From Cheilinus undulatus (taxonomy: Eukaryota > Chordata > Actinopteri > Labriformes > Labridae), in contig NC_054867.1 of assembly GCF_018320785.1 (NCBI RefSeq), positions 30,693,855 to 30,757,854 of the forward strand: a DNA stretch of 64,000 nucleotides, in the 5' to 3' direction. Below, piece after piece: positions 39,604 through 52,284 of the stretch. Numbering within the stretch: the first letter of the stretch is position 1; the number at the start of each line of letters is the position of its first letter. A program made the position numbers and the translations under genes. The notes beneath the pieces were generated by a model. It ran no database searches, was not told the DNA's origin, and worked only from the letters and a program-made list of their open reading frames with translations.

Positions 39604-42600
39604 CTAACTTTCTTCCCCATTTTCTCCTGCACCCTTGATGAGGCGTTTGTTGCCCCTCTTCCCTCCTGGTCCACGTGGCTTGGTGAAGGCCTGTTTTAAG
39701 GTGTGCTCCATTGGGTGGACCTCCTCATACAGGAAGTCTTCTGTCAGGCCGTCGCCACTGTCTATTTCCATCTACATACAAATACACACAAAAACACTCA
39801 ATCACTAACAAAAATGCCCCTCTATACTAACAGGGGACATATTTCTTTATCACATTTTGGAAAAGCTGGCCATTATTTAAGTTTGAGTCTGAAATAACTC
39901 CACAAAACTAGATTTAGTCATACCTACATCCTCTTTTAGTTAGAAAATGACCACAGAGCTACAACATCCGTGATCATCACTACCTATCATTCATCTATCA
40001 TTGTACTGTAAGGTATTTGTTACTATTTACCTTTTTGGTGACCTCCAGCTGGTAGTCTCTCTCTACCTCATCCAGTAGTCTGTTCTTGCAGCTTGAGTAC
40101 AGCATCCGCTCCTTGATACTGCAAGTGTACCCGGGCATCGAATATATGAACACTGGAAGAGATAAAAGTCATCAGTCAAGATGCTGATGGTCAGAGAAAA
40201 CCAGCTATTTTTCCAGTATTTACATTTTTTTGGTTGTTGTTCTTTTTAACATCATTGTGTGTTTCCTGGTTAAGGGATATTGTCTTTCCTTGAGTTGTTG
40301 CTTCCAACCATACTGGATCTTTATTTTATGTTGATATCATATGTGTTTCTAGAGCTGATCAAGATCCTATGATGCTCCTTTAAATCCTTTAGAGCATTCA
40401 GCCAAGCAAGACAGGACAAACCATCCCCACATTCTACACAATTACTACAACAGGATTTAACAGATTGCTGCAACCATCCATAAGTGCTTGATCTGGATTT
40501 TGATCTGGTAAAGCTGTAAATCATAATTTTTTAACCACTTACTGGCAGTAGAACAAAAATTTTCAGTTGTATATTTACATGAATTGCAGATGCTGAACAA
40601 AAATAGGATTTATTTGATGTGTTTTGTGTGCACACTACTAATATAAATCTAATATTTATTGACTTAAAAATCCGTTTTTGGTCCACAATGTCCCGTGGAC
40701 CATATAACTGGATCAGTAGGTCAATGCATCACCATGTTGTCACCTCCATTAAGCTCAACGGTGCACAGTAAAGAATGGCTACAGAAAATTAAAAGCTGAA
40801 ACTCTGCAGTTAGACTAAACCCCAAAATTCAGATATTCAAGTAAAAGTGTAAGGATTATGAAAATTAGGAAGGGATATAGAGATCTGAGCTAAATGCCAA
40901 AACAGTGAGCTAAAACAACAACAGTACACTGGGAGATACTAAAACTCTGTGGAGAATGTTGGGTGTGCTGGTTTATCAATACAACATACAGCTTTAACTT
41001 GTTATTTAGATAAATATACTGAATAGTGTAGCTTTAAGTTTGAGGTAAAAACCCTAATTTGTGTCAGTTTAAATTTGAGGAGAGTCAACTCAATGTTCAA
41101 ACACTCTTCTTTTGAAAAGAAAAAAACTCTGTGGACATAGTTCAAAAAATATTCTACTGCTCCCTCCATTCCTTCAGAAATAAAGGACTTCTATAATAGA
41201 AGTCTGGCAAATCTAAGTACTAACCCAACGCCTCCTGCCGCTGACCCTGGTGGGAGTGTTTGAAGATGAAGAAGTGATATCTGGGTGAATCTGTAGGGAT
41301 CCTGAAGGGAAGCTCGTGGGTTTCTGTAGGTTTGGTGTGAACAAGCTCAATGGTTTCTTTCTCTACATCCAGCCTCTGCAACGAATCCCACACAAACAGG
41401 CTTTGTCAAGTCATAGTTCGCAAATTTTTACTGTTCAAAATAGAGAGTGAAAGCTTGAAGCCTTTATCTTACGATAATTTACAGTTCAATGCAATGTGTC
41501 ATGATATGATTGGAACAGTTTTTACTGTTAAACTAAGATACACTGATTGAGTCAAATAATTTACTGGCAGATTACAATAAATAACTAAGTCAAATGATAA
41601 AATGCAATACGATATAACAAAAAAGGATGTGATGCAATAAGGTGCAATATACTTTATGTAAAAAAAAAAACACAAGCTATGACAAAGTATCATACAGTAT
41701 GATCCAATATTAGGGCTCTGGTAAAACATACCAGATGCAATACGATACAATACGATGGAATACTACCAATTATTAATAGATATGATCTGATACAGTTTAT
41801 GATGTGACAGAATGTGATATGATATAATTTAGTGCAATCAGATGCAATGCCATGCATTTCAACCCACTACAGTTTGTTACAATATGATATGATACGATAC
41901 AATATGATATGATATACAGTATTTAGGTATGTTTGGACCAAAGACTGAGGCTCAAGGCAAAGATTTGGGTAGTAAGCTGTCTGTGGGCACCATCAGGCAG
42001 CAAGGAGGATTGACGCAACAATAAATTACTATAGGGTAGGATAGGATACTTTATGGTATGATGCATTACAATGTGATACCATACCATACCACAGGTATGA
42101 TACGGTTCAATTTGGTATAGCAAGATGCAATACAATGTGATACACTTTATTGCCCACTGCAGGAAATTTGTCTTAAATTGGGGCTGTATGCTTGAGGTAT
42201 GCTTGCAGTCCAAAAGGCTTTGTAATTAGATATGCTGTTTTTTTCTGAGCTCACCAGCTGTATATAGTTGATACGCCTCTGCTTGAGTTGTTGCAGAGCT
42301 CGTTTGGCCTCTTCCTGGAGCGGAAATGCGAGTCCTTGAAGTGTCTGTGCCCTTTTGTCCAAACCAAACTCCATTGTAACCTGCAGGATGAAAACAAACT
42401 TTGAAATTTTGACAGCCACACAGATGGACTGATAGAGATTCAAACAGACGAAAGGATAGTAACAGACCCTAGCTCGTGCAGTTGGAGTCCCAATCCGTCT
42501 ACGTTCATCCTGTAAAAAATAAGAGAGAGTATTAAAATCTTTCCTACTCCCTCTTATTCATACACACAGACATACATTTATGTCACAAAAACATTTCCAC

Positions 42601-44334
42601 CTACCCATACAACTTTATCCTGGAGGAGAAAAATGGAAACAGGATTAGCACTGAATGGATTTAAAAAGTATACTTTACTTCATATATCCATACATTTGGC
42701 AGGATTTAATCTCTACCTCTGTGACTTTGATTCGTTGTAACTCCTGTTCGGCTGCTGTCAGCGGAGCCGGGGACAAGCTGGAGGTCATATGTCGCAGGTA
42801 TCCCTGGAAGCAGACGTCGTCCTGCAGACCGACACACAGACAGAGGACTGCTGAAGCAACTCAAGATCCTCTCATATGTGGCTATGCTGGAAGGATTTTA
42901 CTGACCTCTCCTGTGCCAAATATTTCATCTTTAATGTGACCTCCTCCAAACTCTTTCTTCAGTGTGGCACGGGTGGCTGCATACACCATCTTCTGCCTCA
43001 CCTAACAGGTGCCAGGACAGGAGAAAGATAGAGAAGGTATAGGTATAATTAAGGTATAATTAATTATAATTAACACTGAAAGTGTCTTGGTTTGGGCAGT
43101 AGATAGCATTTCCCTGCTCTTGGAGATGTTCCTACATTAATAAAAACAAGATTGTATCAGTTTCTTGGTGGTTTTAATAAAAACTTTGCTCACTTATAAA
43201 AATGATCCCCTTGTTTCTGACAACGCCTTAGTATTTGGGACAAGGAAGCTCAGAGGGATCTCTATGGATCTGTTTTTGAGATTTTCAGAGGGCAAAGATA
43301 AGTATTGTTTTTTCAGACTTCAGTTGAAATAAGTTTTGTGACATATCTTCTGTCTGAAGAGGAATAAGTTTCAATAAGTGACAACATACTGTCATTTCAA
43401 GAATTTTAATTGGAAATTTGAACTTTTTATGGACCATGTCAGAAATATACTATTATTCAAAGACAGGTACTTAAAAACTTTACTACAAGTTAGTGGTGGA
43501 ATTTAGAGGGTTTATAGCAAGCTCATAAGTCTCATTACTTAGAGCTAGAGGTGCAGGGCAGAGTTTGAGAAAGACAGTAAAGAAGGCGTCAAATGGATCA
43601 AAGAGCCAGTTGTTTTGGATTAGGAAAAATAATACTAAATTTAATGTAGATGAGGGCGCAAATTACCAAGTAGTTATGTAGCACACCGTACAAGAGAGAG
43701 CCACAGGTCTTATCTCTCTAATAAAGGCAATAAAGGCCCCAAAATAAATCTTGAAAAAAAGGAATAATAAAAAAAATAAAAAAATAAAAAAAGGTGGATG
43801 AAAACACTCATATCCTGTCTTCATCTCTCCTCTCCTCCTTCATAAAAATGAGGAAGCAGGGGAAGGTTGAGTGACAGCCATATCCAGTGAGTGCCTAGCC
43901 CTGATTAGGATACTTCAACCTGGCTGCTCTGTTTCCTCCCTTGTCTTCCTCAGCTCACTCTCTTTCCCCTATTTTCAATGTTTTCTCTTGCTTTGTCCAT
44001 GTAAATCCTTTTGTTTGTGGGGGCTATTAGCAGGTATTGGCTCAGTTTGGTGGTGTCAGCACTGTTGCTTTGGAGAACACAATGCACTTAAGCCAGGCTT
44101 TTCTCCACTGTTGTCCCTGGTGCCAGAATGAATCTCCCAAATACAGCTGGCTCGCACTGTCTTGTTCTTCTTCTGGGGTTTTGCGCTCCCGGCTCTTTGT
44201 ATGTGACCCTGCACTCAGGACTTTGGTCATTATTTGTCTGTGGAGACAATTTAATTGATGGTAATGAGAGGTTGCACATTAATGATTGGATTTGAAGCAC
44301 TTTATGGCACTTACTGATGTTGTTTTCTCTTGTC

Positions 44335-44385
<51 letters not shown>

Positions 44386-47300
44386 TTATTTATATAGCAC
44401 TTTTAAAAACAGTTGTTTACAAAGTGCTTTACATACAGCAAAAGCAAAAACTCAGGGAAAAATCAACATCAGCAATCAGAGCAGAATAGGAGCTCTGTGA
44501 AATCAAACATGAAGGGAAGAATATAATGTTGACATATAACAAGGAAAAATAACAAAAATGAAAATGACACAAGCAGATCTTGAATGAGAGTTACAGTAGA
44601 AGATTGTAAAATCTAAAATATAATGGCGTCAGTGAAAAGCAATGATTCCTATGATAATATTCCGAAAGACATGGTAGGATGTAGGAGGAGGAGAGTTAAA
44701 TACATATAGTCAAACAAACAACCAAACAAATACATGAAAATAATGACGACATCACATCAGTGGGGATAAAACAAAGATAAGATTCAAGACAGAAATGTAG
44801 TAGACATGAGAACAGATAAGTAAAATTTAGGTAGGTAAACATGAGATAAAGAAGAAAATGAACATGAGATAAGAAAGAAGAGTATAGAATTATAAAAAGA
44901 ATAAGAGTAGTGTAAATAAAAGAGAAGTAATGAAATAGATAAAAAGTTAGAAGGGACATCACATAAAAGCAAGTCTATAAAAGTGAGTTTTAAGGAGTGA
45001 TTTAAAAGATGTCACCGAGTCTTGATCTTTACTTGTGTTATTCTTACTCTTAGATGTTTGTCCCTTTGGCTAGATGACATTGTAACATTGTAGCTTGCAT
45101 TTACAGTGCCTTGGTCTGTTGAAGGTAGTGATGCTGTTTAGACCAGTGCTTCTCAACTGGTGGGTCGGAACCCAAAAGTGGGTTGCGAAGCTCTTTCTAA
45201 TGGGTCACATATGTTTCCCAGGGGAAAAAAATGTTACAAAACCTCTTTCTACAGAAGCCCTAAGTGGACATACAGTAATTTCATACATTATTTTTTTTAG
45301 GTTTTCCTATGATTGTAAGTAAAATGCAGTATATTTCTCTAGATTTCTACCTATTTATCTCCCTTTTGTAAGGAAATAAAGCTGGTTTAGCCAAGTTAGC
45401 AAAGAAATTCTTAGAGAAATTACCAAACTTGCAGAAAGTGACAGGACCAATCAGCGACGAGGGGCAGTACTTTCAGGCATGGTGGAGTCGTGATGTGAGC
45501 AAGTAGCAACAAGAGGCCGGTGCAATTATGGCAGAAGAGAGTAGCGTGGATGCTGCTAAAGCACCAGTTTTATCAGAACTTGATGACATTTCTTCGTTAA
45601 AAGAAGAACAAAGAACAGCAGTGAGGTGTTTTCTTTTCAAAAACGACGACACGACGAAAGTCGTGTAGTGACATGTCTATAGTTGCCATGGTTCCCCTTA
45701 TTCCTCGGTAGCTGCGCATGCACACCTCGCTCGCGGCTACGTCACGTGTTTTGTTGCTCTGATTGGCCAGTAAAGATGTGACAGACAGAACAATCATCCA
45801 ATAAATTTCCCTTTCCCTGACGCTTAGTACTGAAGGTTTTCCACATGGATGAAACAAATCCATCTGACGTGTCAGGTTACAAACTTTTACTGTTCGGTCT
45901 TAAAGTGCAAATTGAATATATGTTTAAAACCGTGAATAATAAATCTTTAAAAATCTGATTATTTCTTTTATTGTGATAACTTTTTATTTTATATGATAAA
46001 AATTTTAATATACATTTTTTTCTGTGCATAGATATGAATAAAATGTGCATTTCTAAAACAAGTTGTACACAAAAAGTTATAGAAATAAAGTTTGGCTGTA
46101 AAGTTAGGTCCCCCTTCTATTCTTCATGTTGCTGCTCAATTTTCTTTCAATTACTATTAAAATGAATTTGCCTGCAGACATTAGAGGGCTTCTGTTGAGT
46201 TAGATCTGTCAATTGCACAATGTAAAACTGTTGCTCAGCACATACCGGTGACTGGTCAGGTGACCAGGCGATGAAGATCCACTCGTATCCCTGTGCATTC
46301 TGGGTGTCCAGGCGGTAGAGGATGTAGCAGGGTTCCTGAGGTGTGAGCAGAGGAAGCAGGAAGTGATCGTAATCCTTGTCCCAGTTCTGTGCAGGCTCTC
46401 TGTACGAGTCCAACACCAGCTCCTCTGCAGAAAATCAAAACTTGTCAGGTAAACTCATCCGTGAATTTAAAAACGTGTTAAAAGTTTCTAAAACAGGAAA
46501 CCCTCCATGTTTACCATTTCTAATGACAATCTTCATGACTCTGATGGCACCTCCCCTCGCTTGGGCCAGGAACTCTTTCAGGTCGGATGTTGCTGAAGAA
46601 ACAAGATATAACACAGACAGGTCAGGACTGAGGATGGAGTGGGGGTTGAGAGCAAGTGAGACAGTTGGGTAAGTAAGAACCCGAGACTCTACTTCAGAGA
46701 GAAAATTTGATCCACTGCCAGATCAGCACGCCATGACACAAAGGGACTCAGGCTGAAGAAGTGGGGGCCAAACAACCAAATTTGAGGCCTTGGATTTTGA
46801 GGGATAATCTATTTTACCCATCTAAGTTTCTAAACTCACTGATGGTCCTGTTGCCCCAATAATGATCTATTTGTTGCACCCTCTCCTTCTCTCTCACCAT
46901 GGTTACCAAACACAGCATCTCATAAATGATGTAAGAACAGGTGAGAAAGGTGAGAGAGGTATGCTTCTGCCAAACCGTCCCCCCATGCTCCAATTACAAA
47001 ATGCCACAACACACAAATATACATCACTGTGAACTTATCTATACATCAATGTCAGCTCTAAATAATAAAATTGCAGAGTGTTATGAGAGGAAGCAGGCAT
47101 AATGAGAGGAAATTGGCCATGAAGAGGCTATTTTAAAGACCTCTCCATAATCCAACATTCATTATAAATATCCACAACAGGTGCATGAAGATGGCAACAC
47201 AAGGCAGTTAAATCTAAAAGCACAATTTCTTTAAGTCAGGAGACAAAGTCAGTGAGAAAGTGAGGAAGTGTTGCATTTTACATCCCAAAAGCTGAAAATA

Positions 47301-47417
47301 AAGGGTGACAAAAACAAATAATGTCTAGGCCAACACACAAACACAACCTGCCTCCAGAAAGTTCATTTTGTTCTTGTATTAAAGAAACTTACCGTTTATT
47401 CCAGTCTGGTGTGACAT
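39604..47417 (-). CDS. twf2: Twinfilin-2 (two ADF-H domains), with two extra small exons
   Basis: An actin-monomer and barbed-end binding protein that regulates actin turnover. Canonical exons (minus order): 47393-47417, 46515-46592, 46246-46424, 42906-43001, 42717-42821, 42255-42380, 41225-41375, 40031-40152 and 39604-39771. These give 349 aa, exactly the human TWF2 length. Two further in-frame exons, 42605-42619 and 42468-42509, could add 19 aa for a 368-aa form. The first ADF-H domain spans [20 protein letters not shown] through [16 protein letters not shown]. The linker holds [12 protein letters not shown]. The second runs from [20 protein letters not shown] through [20 protein letters not shown] to LEVTKK. 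The basic tail [20 protein letters not shown] matches the twinfilin PIP2/capping-protein binding tail. Intron 3 is about 3.2 kb and full of repeats. Confidence 0.95.
41560..42140. repeat. Degenerate GATAC/AATAC repeat in a twf2 intron
   Basis: Words such as GATACAATACGATG, GATATGATATGATAC and GATGCAATACAATG recur across two stretches (about 41580-41910 and 42035-42140). The unit is a 5-bp step of the type GATAY/AATAC. It is AT-rich, cryptically repetitive and has no fixed period. Confidence 0.6.
42468..42509 (-). other. Candidate 42-nt cassette exon in twf2
   Basis: Strong acceptor CTTATTTTTTACAG|GATGAA and a weaker donor AGG|GTCTGTTA bracket 42 nt coding for [14 protein letters not shown] in phase 0. 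The flanking exons already join in phase 0 without it, so it would be skippable. It would add a basic, Ser/Thr-poor insert to the inter-domain linker. Confidence 0.5.
42605..42619 (-). other. Candidate 15-nt microexon in twf2
   Basis: Acceptor TTTTTCTCCTCCAG|GATAAAG and donor TATGG|GTAGGTG bracket 15 nt coding for DKVVW, phase 0. It lies between canonical exons that splice in frame without it. It begins with GAT like the 42-nt candidate next to it. Confidence 0.45.
44336..44383. repeat. (AAT)n microsatellite
   Basis: About sixteen perfect AAT units lie in twf2 intron 3. The open frame across it reads as a run of Asn and is not a gene. Confidence 0.95.
44384..44455. repeat. Dispersed repeat fragment next to the microsatellite
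   Basis: TTATTTATATAGCACTTTTA and AAGTGCTTTACATACAGCAA form a pattern I have seen often in fish genomes beside AAT runs. The pairing suggests the microsatellite arose from the tail of an inserted repeat. I give no family. Confidence 0.45.
45140..45890. mobile_element. Composite transposon remnant with helicase-like N-terminus
   Basis: The left part, CTTCTCAACTGGTGGGTCGG then AACCCAAAAGTGGGTTGCG, is a common fish repeat end that I associate, loosely, with hAT elements. At 45528, plus strand, a frame opens [18 protein letters not shown] and continues [18 protein letters not shown] before a stop. This resembles the N-terminus of RecQ-like helicase frames found in some fish mobile elements. The following 45640-45790 is CpG-rich (for example TCGCTCGCGGCTACGTCACG). 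It lies in twf2 intron 3. Class is uncertain. Confidence 0.4.
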
Positions 47418-49282
47418 CTTCACCCTCCTCTCGTAGAAGAAGGAGCTGCTCCAGGTGTCAGTGTGTCCTCTGGCTCAGCAGGAAGGCTGTCTCTACACTG
47501 ATGGCAGACAGATGGACCCATGCGCACCACTGACATAAACGCCTGGAGGGTGATTCGGGAGATTCCTAGCACTTGAAACACAATATGCGGAACTGTGGCT
47601 GATGAGTAATAATGTGCCTGTCAGTGGATATGCCACCCTGACCACTGATCTAAAACTCTCTGCGTATCGATGACGGGACACTTTTAAAGTCTCTCTGGTA
47701 CTCCTTAGTCACATACTGTCCTGACCTGTACCCTACTCTGTGTGAGTACAGCTCCACCAATCATGACATCAGTGGTCAGGACGGTGTTTTCAGATGCTGT
47801 CACATGTATCGACATTTTATCGCTCAGTCACACAGAGAGGCCTATTAACTCAGGCATGATCTCAAATTCTGGACACCTGGTCACAGAAATGTGACACCAG
47901 GGCAGAATCTGACTGCCTCATTTCAGTATTGTTCAATGGATCAAAAACAGGAGTGATCATGTATTGATGAGCAGTATCCTTTTGTGCATTTTGATGGCAA
48001 AGATCCTTTTCATGGGTTAGGAAAAGGGGAGGATGTGTGGTTAACAGGCAAACAGCTTTATCCTAGAAGAGTTGTATACACTGGAAAGATTACTCCTAGA
48101 AAGACAGTAGTAATAGAATATTAACTGGACAAACAGCAATATAACAGGACTAAACAACATATACAGGGTTAACAAAAAGTTAAATTAACTTTAAGTGTCA
48201 AATACTGTAACTATCATCCCTTTTATTACATCTCCCTCCCACATGACCCTGGTTCTCACACATGAACACACGCACAGGTAGGTGAGAGAAAGATAAGTGT
48301 GTACCTGTGAGGTTACCTGTGATGGGATCATTCATTATTCACAATGTGGTGAGTACACAACCCAAGCATCTATACATTATTCAGCAGACCCCCCACCCCT
48401 CCCTTCCTTTTCTACTTTAGGAAAACATAATTTATCTGAACAAAAAAAGAAAAAAAAAAAACCCACAAAACCTACAAAATGATTTGTAATGCCTGAGCTT
48501 CTTTCACTCAAGCATATTTGTTTACATTTGAGTGTCTGGCCTGTTTTTTCAATGAGATCATGTAAGGGTGGTGTCATTCTTATGAGCCAGTCTGTAATTA
48601 TGTAATAAACACACATTTTGAATCATTGTAATATTTCCTGTGTTTAGAGCTCCAACATGGTTTTAGCTGATTTTGAAACAAACTCAAATCATAACTGATG
48701 CCTCTTTATGGCCTCAAAAGTAAATAAGACCACCAGTAGAAGGATCAACTATTCAGTATTGCTTTAAATCTTGTAACTAATACCTTAGGGTACCTCTAAC
48801 ACAAAGTTATTAACAGCACACAGTAGAAACAGATGTTTACTTTTTTTCACAGCGAAGATTTACAATGACTGATAAAACAAAACCAGTGGATATTTCATGT
48901 GCAAAAGAAACAATAAAATAAATCTGCTTATACAGATGATAATGGGCCCCATTTTGTCCACAATGGCAAAAAATACAAGTTCCAGTGGTGGTAGTGGTTC
49001 TCAAATGGTTCAGCATGGCAGAGGCAAGTCTAGGCATGCTGTGGGAATATGTACAATCTTATGTTATCACTAAAACCACATATCAAATTGAGCATATAGC
49101 CTTAGTTCAGGCAGGCCACAATGTCAAGTGCTGCCATTTCATTGAGATCAGCTGTTCTCACACAAGCCCTCATCATCTGTCTGCCAGCTGATTCACATCC
49201 TTCCTATTGACTAAATGCACTCACGCCACCATATCTAAGATGCTCTTTGCAACCCTCCTTACCCCCAGCACCTCTATTAAAC
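47418..49282. other. Intergenic upstream of twf2
   Basis: The first few hundred bases are the likely twf2 promoter and 5' UTR. There is an A-rich tract at about 48446-48462. I see no gene and no named repeat in the rest. Confidence 0.5.
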
Positions 49283-50707
49283 TACAGGTACATCTCAAAA
49301 AATTAGAATATCATAAAAAGTTCAATATTTTTTGTCACTCATTTCTGAAAGTGAAACCCATATATTGTATAGACTTTTTACACATAGAGTGAAATATTTC
49401 AAGCTTTTATTTCTTGAAATGTTGATGATTATGTTGATGGCTTACAGATAATGAAACCCCAAAATTCAGTGTCTCAGAAAATTAGAATATTAAATAAGAT
49501 CAATAAAAAGGATATTTAAAACAGAAATGTCAGGCTTCTGAAAAAGTATGTTCATTTCTATGTACTCAATACTTGGTTGGGCCTCCTTTTGTATGAAATA
49601 CTGCATCAATGCGGTGTGGCATGGAGGCGATCAGCTTGTGGCACTGCTTAGGTGTAATGGAAGCCCAGGTTGCTTTGATAGGTCATCTGCGTTGTTGGGT
49701 CTGGTGTCTCTCAACTTCCTCTTGACAATACCCGATAGATTCTCTGTGGGGTTCCGGTCAGGCCAGTTTGCTGGCCAATCAAGTACAGTAACACCATGGT
49801 CATCGAACCAGCTTTGTTGGCAGCTTGGCAGGTGCCAACAAAGCTGGAAAATGAAACCAGCATCTCCATAAAGCTTGTCAGCAGAAGGAAACATGAAGTG
49901 CTCTAAAATGTCCTTGTAGATGGCTGTGTTCACTGTGGACTTCATGGCATGGCAGGCCAAATCACCACTGACTGTGGAAACTTCACACTGGACTTCAAGC
50001 AATGTGGATTCTGTGCCTCTCCACTCTTCCTCCAGACTCTGGGACCTTGATTTCCAAATGACATGCAAAATTGACTTTCATCTGAAAAGAGGACTTTGGA
50101 TCACTAAGCAACAGTCCAGTTCTTTTTCTCTACAGCCCAGGTAAGACGCTTCTGACGTTGTCTCTGGTTCAGGAGGGGCTTGACAGGAGGAATGCCACAT
50201 TCATAGACCATTTCTAGGATTCGCCTGTGCATAGTGGCTCTTGATGCACTGACTCCAGCCTCAGTCCACTCCTTGTGAAGCTCCCCCAAATTCTATGCTT
50301 AGATACAGCACTCTGTGAACAACCAGCTTCTTTAGCAATGACCTTTTGTGGCTTACCCTCCTTGTGGAGGGTGTCAATGACTGTCTTCTGGACATCTGTC
50401 AAGTCTGCAGTCTTCCCCATGATTGTGTAGTCTACTGACCCAGACTGAGAGGCCATTTAAAGGCTCAGGAAACCTTTGCAGGTGTTTTGAGATAATTAGC
50501 TGATTAGGATGTGACACCACCACTTTCCAGTATTGAACTTTTTCACAATATTCTAATTTTCTGAGACACTGAATTTTGGGTTTTCATTATCTGTGAGCCA
50601 TAATCATCAAAATTTCAAGAAATAAAGGCTTGAAATATTTCTCCCTATGTGTAATAAAAAATATTGAACTTTTTCATGATATTCTAATTTTTTGAGATGT
50701 ACCTGTA
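49283..50707 (-). mobile_element. Tc1-like transposon with long inverted repeats, decayed
   Basis: Outer ends ACAGGTACATCTCAAAAAAT (left) and ATTTTTTGAGATGTACCTGT (right) are inverted copies. The inverted repeats run about 200 bp each, with an inner block CCCAAAATTCAGTGTCTCAG on both sides. Minus-strand transposase pieces are visible: MGKTADLTDVQKTVIDTLHK, then NQRQRQKRLTWAVEKKNWT, then VTVLDWPANWPDRNPTENL. They lie in different frames, so the copy is dead. TA lies at both ends. It sits between twf2 and wdr82. Confidence 0.9.
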
Positions 50708-51639
50708 CATCTGACATAACCAGTTTCATTCTGTTGTCGTTGATCTCTGCTCTGTTCGGGGTTTTTTGCTGCTTCTGTCCCTGTCGCAGACTTTTCTTGT
50801 AGGTACTAGAACAGCCATAGCACCAAATATAAATAATGGAAAAAAAATCATAATCATAGCTGCTAATAAAATGAAAACTATGTTTGTTTCTTGACTTAGT
50901 GGTCCTAAATGAACTGAAGGTACTACAACATGTATTAAAGAGGCTATTTTTAATGAGAATGGATACGGTGAGCCTTGGGCAAGAAAAGGTTAAAAAACAC
51001 AGCTCTAAGGATTTTTAAGGCTGTAGTAATCCACTTGCAGAGAGAATTGTGAATTATTTCTGAAGAGCCCAACACTTTTCCATAAATGTACTCTTGCATC
51101 GTCAGTATTTGCTCTTCTATCAATGCTATGTGTAAGAGGTTGATTAGTATCACAGGACAACTAGAAAGAATACAGTGGCAAGCTCACAATATTAGAAAAT
51201 CTGTTTCTTCAAGGCCACCCATAAGGGGGGCTTTCTGGGGCCAAGCTGTAAAGGGGGCTCACATGGCCTGTTGTGAAGACTAACTACAATGAACATTTCA
51301 TTCTGAAACTTAATACTAACCATTCTTTTAAAGTAACAAACATACACACTTGATTTATCAGTGCTTCAGTAACTTGTAGCCTGCTTAAAAATGCAAACCC
51401 TCAGTCTTAGAATTGAATAATCCCTTTTTCTCCTGTAATGTTAACATTTTAAACAGGGCCATTGAACCAAACTATTCAACTAGTAATGTCAGACCTCATA
51501 GCAATATCATGGACTACAAGTCAGGATGCCAGAAAAGAAAAAACTGAGGCAACTTGCTGGGGAACTTTTGAACCCAACAGTAACTAGTTATATTACTTTT
51601 CATTTTCTAAAGGAGTCAAATATTATCCGGGAGGCTGGC

Positions 51640-51760
51640 AGAAGTGCTACTGATCCAAAACACATCCATGGATATTAGTAAATCCAGCCTTCGGAGAGCC
51701 TTTTCACTGGGCTTTTTTAGGGGGCCCAGGCAATTCTGTGGGCCAGCCTGAGCAAGGTTA
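51640..51760. repeat. Unclassified dispersed repeat, copy B
   Basis: GTGCTACTGATCCAAAACAC and, about 70 bp on, GGGGGCCCAGG match copy A at 29915-30045 in order and orientation. The copies have diverged clearly from each other. Confidence 0.5.
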
Positions 51761-51769
51761 TAATAGTTT

Positions 51770-52160
51770 GGGATTTTTATTTGTTTTTATTTTATTTTGT
51801 TTTCTGTGTTCCATTTCAGTTTAGTTTCATTTGGTTTTACGGCCGGTTTGATAGTTTAGTTTTTATTTTGCGAAAATGCTTCGTTTTAGTGTAGTTTTTA
51901 CTAGTTTTGGTTTTTTTTTGGTTACATGTCAGGGCTGAGTGAACACCATACATTTTTAAAAACACACTCTCACAAGCTACTCTTCGATTATCATTTTATT
52001 TATTTAAAGATTATGTTTAAATACAATTCCAGACATAAAACTACCACTGTGTGAGGTCTCACTGTTTTAGGTGCCAGTTAGTCAGTTATGTCAAAGACTA
52101 AAACTAAGGATATTTTGTCTCTATTTTTATTTTAGTTTTAAATACTGTTATTAAAAAGTT
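51770..52160. repeat. T-rich TTTTAGTTTT-type repeat
   Basis: Runs such as TTTCAGTTTAGTTTCATTTG and TTTTAGTGTAGTTTTTACTA are variants of the TTTAGTTTTTATTTT words found in a widespread fish repeat. Further on, TAAAACTAAGGATATTTTG is the opposite-strand form of such words. Confidence 0.5.
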
Positions 52161-52284
52161 TAGAAACAAGTATTAAAACATTCCCCTACTCTGATGAAAA
52201 GGCCCCAGTCCAACATATAGGGGTATTCTGTGCCTTTAAGTGGCTTTTCTATGTTTTATAAAAAGGACTGACTTCAGCATCTCT

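Larger units (their letters stand above)
50708..52284. other. Intergenic between a Tc1 copy and the wdr82 3' end
   Basis: Two repeats are visible (51640-51760 and 51770-52160, listed separately). TTTATT near 51995 could be the wdr82 poly(A) signal on the minus strand. No gene is recognised. Confidence 0.45.

Noticed and set aside
41560-42140. Possible CRISPR-like array in twf2 intron
   Set aside because: Repeat words are short, degenerate and without spacers of fixed length, and this is a eukaryotic nuclear intron.
44286-44489. Open frame with a long Asn run
   Set aside because: It is the (AAT)n microsatellite read as codons, with no gene context.
49631-50456. Transposase as a working gene
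   Set aside because: The pieces are in different frames and conserved blocks are damaged, so the Tc1 copy is inactive.
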